42,343 nucleotides of DNA. Source: Candidatus Brocadia sp. (GTDB lineage: Bacteria > Planctomycetota > Brocadiia > Brocadiales > Brocadiaceae). The stretch lies in NCBI GenBank assembly GCA_013360945.1, contig JABWAQ010000018.1, positions 1 through 42,343 on the forward strand. Direction: 5' to 3'. The translations under genes were made by a program, and so were the position numbers. The notes below the pieces were generated by a model. It was given only the letters and a program-made list of their open reading frames with translations. It searched no databases and was not told the origin of the DNA. Every line of letters starts with the position of its first letter. The stretch's first letter is position 1. This document shows, in pieces, positions 16,618-24,448 of this stretch.

Positions 16618-17036
16618 GATTGATACCTTAGTGTCTTATGAAAAATATTTTTACATTTTCGGCAAAAATATTTTTATCATTAACTGGATTGTCATGTAAT
16701 ACAAGGCTTACAAGCCAATTTGTAGAGGCTCGTACTTTTTTAAAATACAAGAGCAGTTACCTCTGGGGTTTTTACTGACTAACCCGAACTAAATCAAATA
16801 AAAAATGATATAGCATTACGAGTAACGTTGAGTCATTGAAACGATGTCGGAGTTCATAAAGAGTATTGGTAATCTTTTCCGACTCGTTCGGGTTAGGATA
16901 ATTCAAAATAATTCTGGTTGGTTCAATCTGTTGGCCTTGGTCAGTCCATATATATTCTGTATAGAATGACCAAAATATTCTCTACCATCAGTTTCAATCA
17001 AAGAGTTTTTACAACGTCAAACCAGCCAGGATATTT
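16618..17036. other. Non-coding 419-bp gap containing a repeat-bounded segment
   Basis: No gene is seen. The notable content is the inverted-repeat-bounded segment at 16779-16898, listed separately. The rest is AT-rich and presumably holds the ndh promoter on the minus strand. Confidence 0.6.
16779..16898. repeat. Small element bounded by 11-bp inverted repeats
   Basis: CTAACCCGAAC at 16779-16789 and GTTCGGGTTAG at 16886-16896 are exact reverse complements about 100 bp apart. The right end (16872-16898) recurs at 42248-42274 on the opposite strand with 26 of 27 bases matching. This suggests a dispersed, MITE-like or REP-like element. No open frame lies inside it. Confidence 0.5.
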
Positions 17037-18908
17037 TTAATGCGCGCGTTGCCGGATTGCCGCCCGGCGGGTTACTGCCAGATCGTAGGCACGTGCGATA
17101 TCGGTATTGCGCAGCAAACCTACTAAACGATGCGGATTTTCACGCGCTACGACTGGTAATTGACCAACGTCACGCACTCCTATACGCCGCAACGCGGCGC
17201 CAATCGTCTCTTCAGAATATGCAAGAAGCAACTCCCGCGTGCAGATTTCGCCAACAATACGCATCGTACTACTATCGTCATCCTGAGCCCGATCAATGTC
17301 CTGCACCGTGATAATACCAGTCAATTCGTCTGCATTATTAAGCACCGGCAATCCGTGTTGTCGTTTCCTGGTAAATAAATCGGTTGCTATTGCCAACGAA
17401 TCAGATTCTCGCAAAATAACGATTTCAGTCTCCATGACCTCATGCACTAAAATTGTTTCCAATACGTCAACGTCGCGTCCTCGTTGCAGGCGTATGCCCT
17501 TGCGGGTCAGTCCCAAGGTATATACGGAATCGTGCTGTAAATGCCACGAAATAAACAGACTTACGTTTACTGCGGCTATCAGCGGCAGAATAATCCGATA
17601 GTCATTGGTCATTTCAAATAGCAGGATGAACGAGGTAATCGGAGCATGTATTGTGCCTGCAAAAACTGCGGCCATCCCTACCATTGCAAAGGCAGGTGGC
17701 GAAATGTTGAGAGAAGGAAAAAATTGTTGTGCAGTCAGTCCGTAAGCACCTCCAAGTGTAGCGCCTGCAAAAAGGGAAGGAGCAAATACACCGCCGTGAA
17801 AACCGCCGCTAATGCAAATCGGCGTTAGCACCAGCCTGGAAAACGCCAGCGAAAGCAGGAGGGGCACCGTCAGCGGTTTGCCGCCTAAAATGTCTTCAAT
17901 TGTGGCATAACCTGTGCCAAATATCTGCGGCAGATGCATTCCGACGAAGCCTACGGAGAGACCAGCAACTGCTGGTTTGAGCCAGCGTGGTGCATTCCAT
18001 TTATCAAAGATACTACGCGTAAAATGATGCAAACGAATATAGAATGCCGCACTGAGTCCGGACAGCACACCTAATCCAAAATAGAGCGGTAGTTCCCATA
18101 CGGAGTTAAAAGCATATGCAGGGATGTGAAACGCAGGTTGACGTCCTGATACGGCCTGAGTGAACACAGATGAGATCACAGATGCTAATGTCACCACCCC
18201 GAAGGCGTTTACACTCAGCTCACCTATAATAATTTCTAAGGCAAAAAATATGCCGGCAATAGGCGCATTGAAGGCTGCAGCGACCCCGCCTGCAGCACCC
18301 GATGCAACGAGTGCACGAATCCGTTCATCAGAAAGGCGCAAGAGTTGACCAAACATTGATCCTAGGTATGCACCAATCTGAATGGATGGGTCTGCGGGTC
18401 CAACTGAAGCGCCAGAACCAAGAGATAATGCAGCGGCAACTGTTTTGGTTGGTATTCTCTGATATGGCAGTCGCCCGCCCCCTAATGCTACGGATTCCAT
18501 AATACCTGCTACGCCCACATATCGTTCTTTCCCAATAAGAAAATGGGAAATCAGTCCAACTGCAAGACCGCCAAGGGCAGGTATAAAGAAGTACATCCAA
18601 TTTCCCAGAAAACCCAGGACGGTTCCTATTCTCTCAAAACTGGCCCATTTTGCCAAATCCTGAAAAAATCGAAGAGCGGTTTCTTTCTGGTGCAAAAAAC
18701 CCAGAGGTGTATCTATCCCCTCAAATGTATATTGATATATCGCATTAAACATTTGCTTGAAGAGCCATACTCCTATACCGCTCGTGAGACCAACGAGTAT
18801 CGCTATTACAGCAAGTGCAACTGATTCGGAGAATTGCTGACGATTGAGCCAGCGTATAATCTTATCGAAAGATAATAGTCTTATTTTTGCCCAGACATAT
18901 GGTAACAT
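17037..18908 (-). CDS. ClC-type chloride channel/transporter with CBS domains
   Basis: A 623-residue inner-membrane ClC protein with about 10-12 hydrophobic segments over residues 25-455. Two C-terminal CBS domains follow at about 485-540 (VHEVMETEIVIL) and 550-610 (VGEICTRELLLA), which usually sense nucleotides. The filter region is recognisable: LSLGSGASVGPADPSIQIG at 161-179 and AAAFNAPIAGIFFALE just after. In the related GxEGP/GPEDPS motif the gating glutamate stands where this protein has Ala172 (codon GCA at 18393-18395). It may therefore conduct chloride passively. The gene follows the second hemerythrin by 84 bp on the same strand. Confidence 0.92.
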   Translation of the reverse strand: MLPYVWAKIRLLSFDKIIRWLNRQQFSESVALAVIAILVGLTSGIGVWLFKQMFNAIYQYTFEGIDTPLGFLHQKETALRFFQDLAKWASFERIGTVLGFLGNWMYFFIPALGGLAVGLISHFLIGKERYVGVAGIMESVALGGGRLPYQRIPTKTVAAALSLGSGASVGPADPSIQIGAYLGSMFGQLLRLSDERIRALVASGAAGGVAAAFNAPIAGIFFALEIIIGELSVNAFGVVTLASVISSVFTQAVSGRQPAFHIPAYAFNSVWELPLYFGLGVLSGLSAAFYIRLHHFTRSIFDKWNAPRWLKPAVAGLSVGFVGMHLPQIFGTGYATIEDILGGKPLTVPLLLSLAFSRLVLTPICISGGFHGGVFAPSLFAGATLGGAYGLTAQQFFPSLNISPPAFAMVGMAAVFAGTIHAPITSFILLFEMTNDYRIILPLIAAVNVSLFISWHLQHDSVYTLGLTRKGIRLQRGRDVDVLETILVHEVMETEIVILRESDSLAIATDLFTRKRQHGLPVLNNADELTGIITVQDIDRAQDDDSSTMRIVGEICTRELLLAYSEETIGAALRRIGVRDVGQLPVVARENPHRLVGLLRNTDIARAYDLAVTRRAAIRQRAH

Positions 18909-18992
18909 AACATTACTTTGCTGAAAAACGTCGGCTGATGGTTATTTCAAAACCAAATCCAAAAGGCTTAAGAAAAACTTGACGCTTAATTT

Positions 18993-19556
18993 TTAACAAA
19001 TTTGAGCATTTTCGGAAAGCCCTTCGGCAAATTGTTTCAGGCGGTGATGCACATCCCGGCCCACCAGATCCCACACTTGTTCAAATTGCCGAAGTAAGGC
19101 TTGCTGCTCCTCCAGACTTAGTACCTTGTTGGTTAGCGGAAACAGTAGATAGTCTTCCTTCCAAATGTGACTGGGATACAGCGCGGCAAGCTCTCTCAGG
19201 CTCTTTACCACCGTCTTTTTGGCATCGGGATCACCGCTTTGGTAGGTATCTGCCGCACCGGTCAACTCTGTGACGAGCACCCGGCCTCGTTTGTGCTCGG
19301 ACGTCAGCATTCCTATAGGGCAACCGTGTTGTGGGATACCCTTATTAATCAAAGCTGGAAATAGTAAAGCCTCTTCTTTGTCGTGATGACATTTATCAGC
19401 GAAGATTTGCAGGAATTCAACTGCTCCATGAAGCATTTCCAAGTCCACCGTCTGGCCAGCTTCCAGTCGATCAGCCAGCACTGGAACTGCGGCGATCACT
19501 TTGGCAATAATAAGATGTTCATCCTCAAGTAGCTGTATTGGGTTGTTGCTCATCAT
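18993..19556 (-). CDS. Hemerythrin HHE-domain protein (second copy)
   Basis: A 187-residue cytoplasmic four-helix protein with all expected di-iron ligands in view. These are His14 in LLEDEHLII, the CHHDKEEALLFP motif at 56-67, His88 in LTSEHKRG, and His130 with Glu134 in HIWKEDYLLFP. Such proteins bind O2 or NO, or repair Fe-S centres damaged by nitric oxide (YtfE/RIC type). Cys56 and Cys79 sit beside the metal site. It starts 14 bp after the DsrE-like gene and is part of the HAO cluster. Confidence 0.88.
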   Translation of the reverse strand: MMSNNPIQLLEDEHLIIAKVIAAVPVLADRLEAGQTVDLEMLHGAVEFLQIFADKCHHDKEEALLFPALINKGIPQHGCPIGMLTSEHKRGRVLVTELTGAADTYQSGDPDAKKTVVKSLRELAALYPSHIWKEDYLLFPLTNKVLSLEEQQALLRQFEQVWDLVGRDVHHRLKQFAEGLSENAQIC

Positions 19557-19570
19557 CTTTGATCTCCTTA

Positions 19571-19984
19571 TTAGATAAATATAATTTGATCATGGACGGT
19601 CTCCGCAAGAAATGTGGTTAACCCCATACTCTTGTCTACCTCATTTACCAGTTCGTCCCGGGAGATATTTAACAAGCCCATAGAATTGGTGCAGACATAA
19701 AATTTTGCGCCCATTGCCTTAGCTTGTATGAAAAGTTCTGAGATTTCCTGAATATGGCCTTTTTTCATATGATCTTCCAGTAGTTTTCTGTGAGACTCTC
19801 CCTCCTCATTAAGCTGGAACACGGATTTTCCTTTTACCAAATATTGTAACGACCAATAGGTAAAAAAACATTTTACATCTCTGCCTAAAGCCAAGGCTAC
19901 CAGCACTATGGAAAAACCGTGAAAGACGCGATCATAAGAGCCACTATGAAAAATTATGGACAAGCCTTTCGTATCAGTTTTCAC
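19571..19984 (-). CDS. DsrE/DsrF-like sulfur-carrier family protein
   Basis: The 137-residue protein fits the DsrE-like fold. It has an N-terminal strand GLSIIFHSGSYDRVFHGFSIVLVALALG and a middle FFTYWSLQYLV. The AMGAKFYVCTNSMGLLNI segment follows, in which Cys111 is the position used by many DsrE2 proteins to carry persulfide sulfur. Family members relay sulfur or act as small redox proteins. The specific partner is not known. The gene begins 2 bp after the first hemerythrin and ends 14 bp before the second, so translation is almost certainly linked. Confidence 0.8.
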   Translation of the reverse strand: MKTDTKGLSIIFHSGSYDRVFHGFSIVLVALALGRDVKCFFTYWSLQYLVKGKSVFQLNEEGESHRKLLEDHMKKGHIQEISELFIQAKAMGAKFYVCTNSMGLLNISRDELVNEVDKSMGLTTFLAETVHDQIIFI

Positions 19985-19986
19985 TT

Positions 19987-20469
19987 CTATTTTTTCCTTA
20001 TAGTTTCAGCCCAATCTAACAAAGGAACGCCCGCCTTTCTCGCGGTGGCAAGTTTCTCGCTTAAATCAGCTATTTCGTTTTTATTCAATCTTTCGGAAAG
20101 TATCGACAAACCGTCACAGTTTGAGACATGAATGAGGAGCGCCCTTGCCGCAGAAACAGCCAGCTTTGCCTCTTCATCTGTCAGGTGATCCTTTTTTAAC
20201 AACTCAGCACAAGAACGGGCAGTGGCTATAACACCGTCATGCTCCGTGAGTAACTGATCGACATATTCACCCAAAAATACCCGTAACGTTGGATAAAGTA
20301 CCTCTTCTTCGTATCTGAAATGTGGACCGACAAGTACGTTTATCGTATCAAGTATTTTTCTTGCCTTAGCAACATCCTTTGATTGCAAAGCTTCCATTAA
20401 TTCAAGTAATCCGTCCCTTACTTTCCTGTGATCTTCTCTGAATTCGGCGATTGGATCTAATTTTACCAT
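19987..20469 (-). CDS. Hemerythrin HHE-domain protein (first copy) with Glu-to-Cys ligand change
   Basis: This 160-residue four-helix protein has His14 (FREDHRKV), His50 and Glu54 (HFRYEEEVLYP) and His77 (LLTEHDGV). In the last HxxxE pair, His114 is kept but residue 118 is Cys (HVSNCDGL) where Glu is expected. If the alignment is right, one carboxylate ligand of the di-iron site is replaced by a thiolate. A strong AAGGAGG ribosome site precedes the ATG. It overlaps the small Cys-rich reading frame and sits 2 bp before the DsrE-like gene. Confidence 0.85.
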   Translation of the reverse strand: MVKLDPIAEFREDHRKVRDGLLELMEALQSKDVAKARKILDTINVLVGPHFRYEEEVLYPTLRVFLGEYVDQLLTEHDGVIATARSCAELLKKDHLTDEEAKLAVSAARALLIHVSNCDGLSILSERLNKNEIADLSEKLATARKAGVPLLDWAETIRKK

Positions 20470-20632
20470 CCCGATCGTCCTCCTTTCTCAAATTCTTTTT
20501 ACTTTGAAAATCCAACTGATTATCAATAAAGGTAACTTTCTCATCCAGCACACAACCTTTCTGCAAAGGTTGGCACAACTTTTTCAACCTGACACAGTTA
20601 TTATCTGTCTGATAGGGACATGTCCAACTCAT
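20402..20632 (-). CDS. Small Cys-rich protein overlapping the hemerythrin start
   Basis: The first 45 or so residues look like a real protein. Four cysteines at 5, 13, 20 and 27 (CPYQTDNNCVRLKKLCQPLQKGC) are regularly spaced and could hold an Fe-S cluster or zinc. The last 30 residues are Arg/Lys/Ser-rich and overlap the start of hemerythrin by 68 bp, so the natural C-terminus may differ. The leader has only a weak GAG ribosome site. I know no named family. The position between the HAO-like gene and hemerythrin suggests a small redox or metal-handling partner. Confidence 0.45.
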   Translation of the reverse strand: MSWTCPYQTDNNCVRLKKLCQPLQKGCVLDEKVTFIDNQLDFQSKKNLRKEDDRDGKIRSNRRIQRRSQESKGRIT

Positions 20633-20698
20633 ATATTTCTCAATACCCTCAAATTCATTGGTGAATTATTTCTTTCTTCAATCTTAGCGACAATCTGT

Positions 20699-22372
20699 CT
20701 ATTCATGATAGCGGTATTCGTAAGTAGACGTTAATGCATGGATTTCTTCTTCAGAAAGTCCTTTCATCCACAAATGTTCTTCCTGGTTCAACAATTTTTC
20801 AATTTTTTGCTCGTATTTTGCCTTCAACGCATCATTCTTTCTTGCAGCGGCAGTAATTACAGCAGGTAAAAACTTTATATAATAGTGCTTTGCTACCTCA
20901 TACATACCATGCCAGTGAGTATAATCAGGCCCCATCATACTTGCCCCGTGCCGCGCCCTTCTGCCTTCGTGATGCCATAATTCCCAGAAAATCCATTGTA
21001 CTTCTTGTTCAAATGGGGCATTTGGATTTACAACTCCATCCTCTGCCAGCGCAACCATCATAGCCTGTGCAGGTTTCGCAAACTTTTCATTATAGAGCTT
21101 TACAAGATTGTCATATTGGTGGTAAAAATTATTGACGTGAGTTTGATTATGGCAATTTTTACATACTCCTTTCATTTTTTCGCGTCGTTCTTGCCAGGTT
21201 ACAATTTTAGAAACACGCTTTGAAATGATCTTGTTAACCAACTTTTCCTCCTGCAAGATTTTCTCAGTCACCAGAACTTCTTCTCCAATCTCAGGCAGTC
21301 TTCTGGTATCGGGATAGTCTTCCTTAAAACCGTCGTCATATATTACCAAGTTTATTTTTGTACTGACAACAGGCCGTAGTGTCCAACTAATTCGATCTCC
21401 AACGTCATGATTACTGGCCGTATGTTGCCCTTCTGATGTCATATAGCTGCTTATATGGCAGGTAGTACAAGTCGGAGCCGCGGTATAATCTCTTCCCAAA
21501 ACCCATTCACCTTCTTTATCCAGCGCCATGCGGCTAATATTAGCGGTATAAGCAATTCCATGCTTTGATTCACGATAAATCTCCATTTGGGGGTGATCAG
21601 GTCCCATGTGACATTTACCACAATTTTCAGGTGCTCTGGACAATTTTGCCTCAAATGAATGTCTCGAGTGGCATGCATGACACGAACCTTTTGAACCATC
21701 AGGGTTTAGCCGGCCGATTCCGCTGTTTGGCCATGTATTAGGGTCAATCACTGGCTTTCCTTCTTCCCGCAATATTTCGCCAGTATCACTGCGCATAAAT
21801 TTTATAATGCTTCCATGGCATTGCAAGCAACCGATAACATTATCTGCATTATTACCAGGGAGTCCAATAACCTTCTCGGCAAGCACATTGTCAAGGCTAT
21901 CAAGGACTTCTCCGGCTTTAGCATGGTGACTTCTTGAAAATTCTTTATACTCAGTCATGTGGCAGTTTGAACAGTCTTTTGGTGTAACTAGCGTAGATAT
22001 CAGGGCGCCCATATGTTGCCAGGCGTCTATTTCTCCAGCATTTGCCTTGTGACAATCAACGCATCCCACCCCTTTTTGGGCATGGGACGATCGCTTCCAT
22101 TCCATTACCAGCGCAGGCGCCAGGGTTTCATGGCATTCGACGCATATTTTATTCGCGGCAGTTATTATCGGACTTAGCCTTACATCAAGCGGGTATTGCT
22201 TTTCAACTTCAACGGCTTTTTCCCGTAAATGCAAAGATTTTTCAGTCAATGCCTGGTTTTCTTTGTGCAGACCATCAGCTTTCACGCACACGGCGACAGA
22301 AACTAACAGTCCTAAGAACAAAAACAGATTAAAAATCTTTAGCAAGTTTGTTTTGCTGCACATATGTTTCAT
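20699..22372 (-). CDS. Octahaem cytochrome c of the hydroxylamine oxidoreductase (HAO) family
   Basis: A 557-residue periplasmic or anammoxosomal cytochrome with an N-terminal signal (LLKIFNLFLFLGLLVSVAVCVKA). It has eight CxxCH haem sites at residues 77, 104, 134, 182, 231, 251, 302 and 404. Number, order and spacing fit the HAO family, which includes hydroxylamine oxidase and hydrazine dehydrogenase of anammox bacteria. An Asp-His pair (MGPDHPQ, 259-260) follows haem 6, where HAO has active-site residues. Tyr484 in GPDYTHWHG is a candidate for the tyrosine that cross-links to the P460 haem. Without an alignment I cannot say whether this paralogue oxidises or reduces. It heads the hemerythrin/DsrE cluster, 66 bp before the Cys-rich frame. 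Confidence 0.9.
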   Translation of the reverse strand: MKHMCSKTNLLKIFNLFLFLGLLVSVAVCVKADGLHKENQALTEKSLHLREKAVEVEKQYPLDVRLSPIITAANKICVECHETLAPALVMEWKRSSHAQKGVGCVDCHKANAGEIDAWQHMGALISTLVTPKDCSNCHMTEYKEFSRSHHAKAGEVLDSLDNVLAEKVIGLPGNNADNVIGCLQCHGSIIKFMRSDTGEILREEGKPVIDPNTWPNSGIGRLNPDGSKGSCHACHSRHSFEAKLSRAPENCGKCHMGPDHPQMEIYRESKHGIAYTANISRMALDKEGEWVLGRDYTAAPTCTTCHISSYMTSEGQHTASNHDVGDRISWTLRPVVSTKINLVIYDDGFKEDYPDTRRLPEIGEEVLVTEKILQEEKLVNKIISKRVSKIVTWQERREKMKGVCKNCHNQTHVNNFYHQYDNLVKLYNEKFAKPAQAMMVALAEDGVVNPNAPFEQEVQWIFWELWHHEGRRARHGASMMGPDYTHWHGMYEVAKHYYIKFLPAVITAAARKNDALKAKYEQKIEKLLNQEEHLWMKGLSEEEIHALTSTYEYRYHE

Positions 22373-22461
22373 TCTCTTTCACTTAGGAAGATGCTTTTTA
22401 AAATATTAGATTAATGTAATAAAACCTTTACCAATTTTCTTCTGCTGTGGGTAATCACAAA

Positions 22462-22806
22462 TCACTTCTTTTTCAGTATCTCCAAAAGTACTTGTGCATT
22501 ATTTCTTTCTTCATCTTTGGCGGCGTATAACAAAGAAACTTTTTTGTTTTTCCCTAAATCTATCAATTGTTTCAAAAGTTCGTTTTTGTCTTTCAACTCT
22601 TCCGTATAACGACTTTTAAACTCCTGCCAGTGTTCTTCTTTATGGCCAAACCATTTGCGGAGCGTATCACTGGGAGCAATTTCTTTCATCCAGTGGTCAA
22701 TTTTGGCATCTTCTTTTTTAAGGCCACGTGGCCATAAATGATCAATCAGCACCCTTAACCCGTCGTCTTCATCCGGTTTTTCATAAACACGTTTTATTTT
22801 AAACAT
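22462..22806 (-). CDS. DUF488 (YeaO-like) protein
   Basis: This 114-residue cytoplasmic protein matches the YeaO branch of DUF488. Landmarks are LRVLIDHLWPRGLKKEDAKID near the start, KEIAPSDTLRKWFGH, and the C-terminal VSLLYAAKDEERNNAQVLLEIL. The function of the family is unknown. It is upstream of the HAO-like gene on the same strand with an 89-bp gap and may or may not belong to that cluster. Confidence 0.88.
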   Translation of the reverse strand: MFKIKRVYEKPDEDDGLRVLIDHLWPRGLKKEDAKIDHWMKEIAPSDTLRKWFGHKEEHWQEFKSRYTEELKDKNELLKQLIDLGKNKKVSLLYAAKDEERNNAQVLLEILKKK

Positions 22807-22943
22807 GGTAAATTAAAATCTCCTTATTCTTTATCGAGTGTAAATAATCCACTTTCAGATTAATTAAGCTCTGGATCATTTCAGTTAGAATTTACTTATG
22901 TTGATTAATATAGTTTATAAAAAAATCTTTCAGTTGCGGCATA

Positions 22944-23090
22944 TCACATGCAAATCCAATTGACATAGCCTTCTGAAGCTCGGAGGTTGATAACTGACTT
23001 AAATCCCTGTTGCGGTAGTTTTTCAATTTCTTCTTTGGACGGCTGGCTTGCCGACGTGATGCGGTCATTAATCTTAATCCGGTCTTTCAT
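22944..23090 (-). pseudogene. Remnant of a small dual-specificity-phosphatase-like gene
   Basis: From an ATG at 23088-23090 a 48-codon frame reads MKDRIKINDRITSASQPSKE and continues to GFKSVINLRASEGY. This is the start of proteins in the beta-lactamase-hydrolase-like / DSP phosphatase family. The frame then stops at a TGA (22944-22946) before the catalytic HCxxxxxR loop. Another frame stays open about 30 bp further, to a TAA, but does not restore the family. I read it as a truncated gene. The whole 328-bp stretch between DUF488 and the aldo/keto reductase contains nothing else. Confidence 0.6.
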
Positions 23091-23134
23091 CCAAACATCC
23101 TTTTATTAAAGAGTCTATGCAACTCAGGCTTAGA

Positions 23135-23980
23135 TCAACTTATAAGTTCATTATTCAATCGATTAATATCTTCCTGATTTAATTTCCAGCCAATGGCGCC
23201 TAAATTTTGTTTATGGTGCTCAACCTTTGTTGATTTCGTTATGGTAACAATTCCTTTTTTAGAAATTAACCAATTTATCGCAATTTGAGACTGCGTCTTG
23301 TTGTATTTTTTGGCCAGTTCATCCAGGATTGTAAACCCGGGTTTTGCGAGTTCGCCCTTTGCAAGGGGTCTCCATGCGATGATAAGAATATTATTCTCCT
23401 GGCAATAAGGGATTATTTTTGATTCCATATCATTCGTTACTCTACCTTTATTCCTTACGAGCAGGTTGTACTCAATTTGATTCGCAGCAATTTTGTTTTT
23501 CGTATATTTCTGCGCTTCTTTTATTTGTTCAACCGCAAAATTACTTACCCCCATGCACCTAATCAGCTTCTGCTCAATTAAAAAATCCATTGCCTTCATG
23601 GTTTCCTGTATTGGGATGTCAGGATTAGGCGCATGAATCAGATAGAGATCAATATAATCCGTATTTAGTCTTTGCAGGCTTCCTTTTGCAGAAGCAAGGA
23701 GATCGTCGTAGCTTAAATGATCCGGTGAAACTTTCGAAGTGATAAATAGATTTTTTCTATCAAAACCAACGATTGCCCTTCCAACCAGTTCTTCTGTATG
23801 GCCTTGTGCATACGCTTCAGCGGTATCAATGTGTGTTATCCCAAGTTTGATCGCCGTTTTAATTGCAGAAATGTCTTCATCATCATGCGTAGTGTCTGCC
23901 TTATCTCCTCCGCCAATAGTCCATGTTCCAAGACCTAAAACAGGTATTGCTATAGTATTTGTCAAATTTTTAAATTCCAT
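23135..23980 (-). CDS. Aldo/keto reductase
   Basis: A 281-residue NAD(P)H-dependent carbonyl reductase of the aldo/keto reductase family. The core shows LGLGTWTIGGG near residue 15, the catalytic Asp and Tyr in HIDTAEAYAQGHTEELVG (51-68), the Lys in FITSKVS, and His in YLIHAPNPD (about 113-121). IRCMGVSNF is near 140. The C-terminal ITKSTKVEH loop binds the cofactor phosphate. The substrate cannot be deduced. It is 39 bp downstream of the DUF2024 gene on the same strand. Confidence 0.92.
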   Translation of the reverse strand: MEFKNLTNTIAIPVLGLGTWTIGGGDKADTTHDDEDISAIKTAIKLGITHIDTAEAYAQGHTEELVGRAIVGFDRKNLFITSKVSPDHLSYDDLLASAKGSLQRLNTDYIDLYLIHAPNPDIPIQETMKAMDFLIEQKLIRCMGVSNFAVEQIKEAQKYTKNKIAANQIEYNLLVRNKGRVTNDMESKIIPYCQENNILIIAWRPLAKGELAKPGFTILDELAKKYNKTQSQIAINWLISKKGIVTITKSTKVEHHKQNLGAIGWKLNQEDINRLNNELIS

Positions 23981-24014
23981 GCTAGCCTCACATTAAAATC
24001 GGATGGTGTATTTC

Positions 24015-24275
24015 TCATTTACACCCCTCCATTTCGTAAATGTAATATCCGTTCTCTTTTATGGCATTTTCAACATTCTCTGGTGCGTCTTCCATATGGC
24101 AGAACCGACATTCTTTCGTTGTGAGTGGTTGCCCTTCTTGTCCCACCCTTTTTAGATATTCAAGACCATATTGAATGGTCTTTTCGTGTGTCTGATCCTT
24201 TGGGACGATAATATCAAAGTGCATTGTTACTCCGTTTTTCTTTACGACGTAAGTATCATAGACGGCTACTTTCAT
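24015..24275 (-). CDS. DUF2024 family protein
   Basis: The 86-residue protein follows the DUF2024 pattern: MKVAVYDTYVVKKNGVTMHF, then DIIVPKDQTHEKTIQYGLEYL and a CRFC Cys pair at about residues 57-60. It ends in YYIYEMEGCK. The function of the family is unknown; the CxxC suggests metal or redox binding. It precedes the aldo/keto reductase. The 173 bp upstream hold an ATCCTG/CAGGAT hairpin (24322-24341) but no supported gene. Confidence 0.85.
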   Translation of the reverse strand: MKVAVYDTYVVKKNGVTMHFDIIVPKDQTHEKTIQYGLEYLKRVGQEGQPLTTKECRFCHMEDAPENVENAIKENGYYIYEMEGCK

Positions 24276-24448
24276 AGAGCATCCTTCCTTTCTTTAACGT
24301 ATTGAGGAAATTATGAAAATCATCCTGCTTGCAAACAGGATACAGGCACTAAATAGTTATAGTTCTTTTTTGCTGCATGCCGCACGTTTCCTCCTTTACA
24401 GAAGTTTTATGAAAACAGGCTGTTTTATAATCGAATTTCAATTGGATT

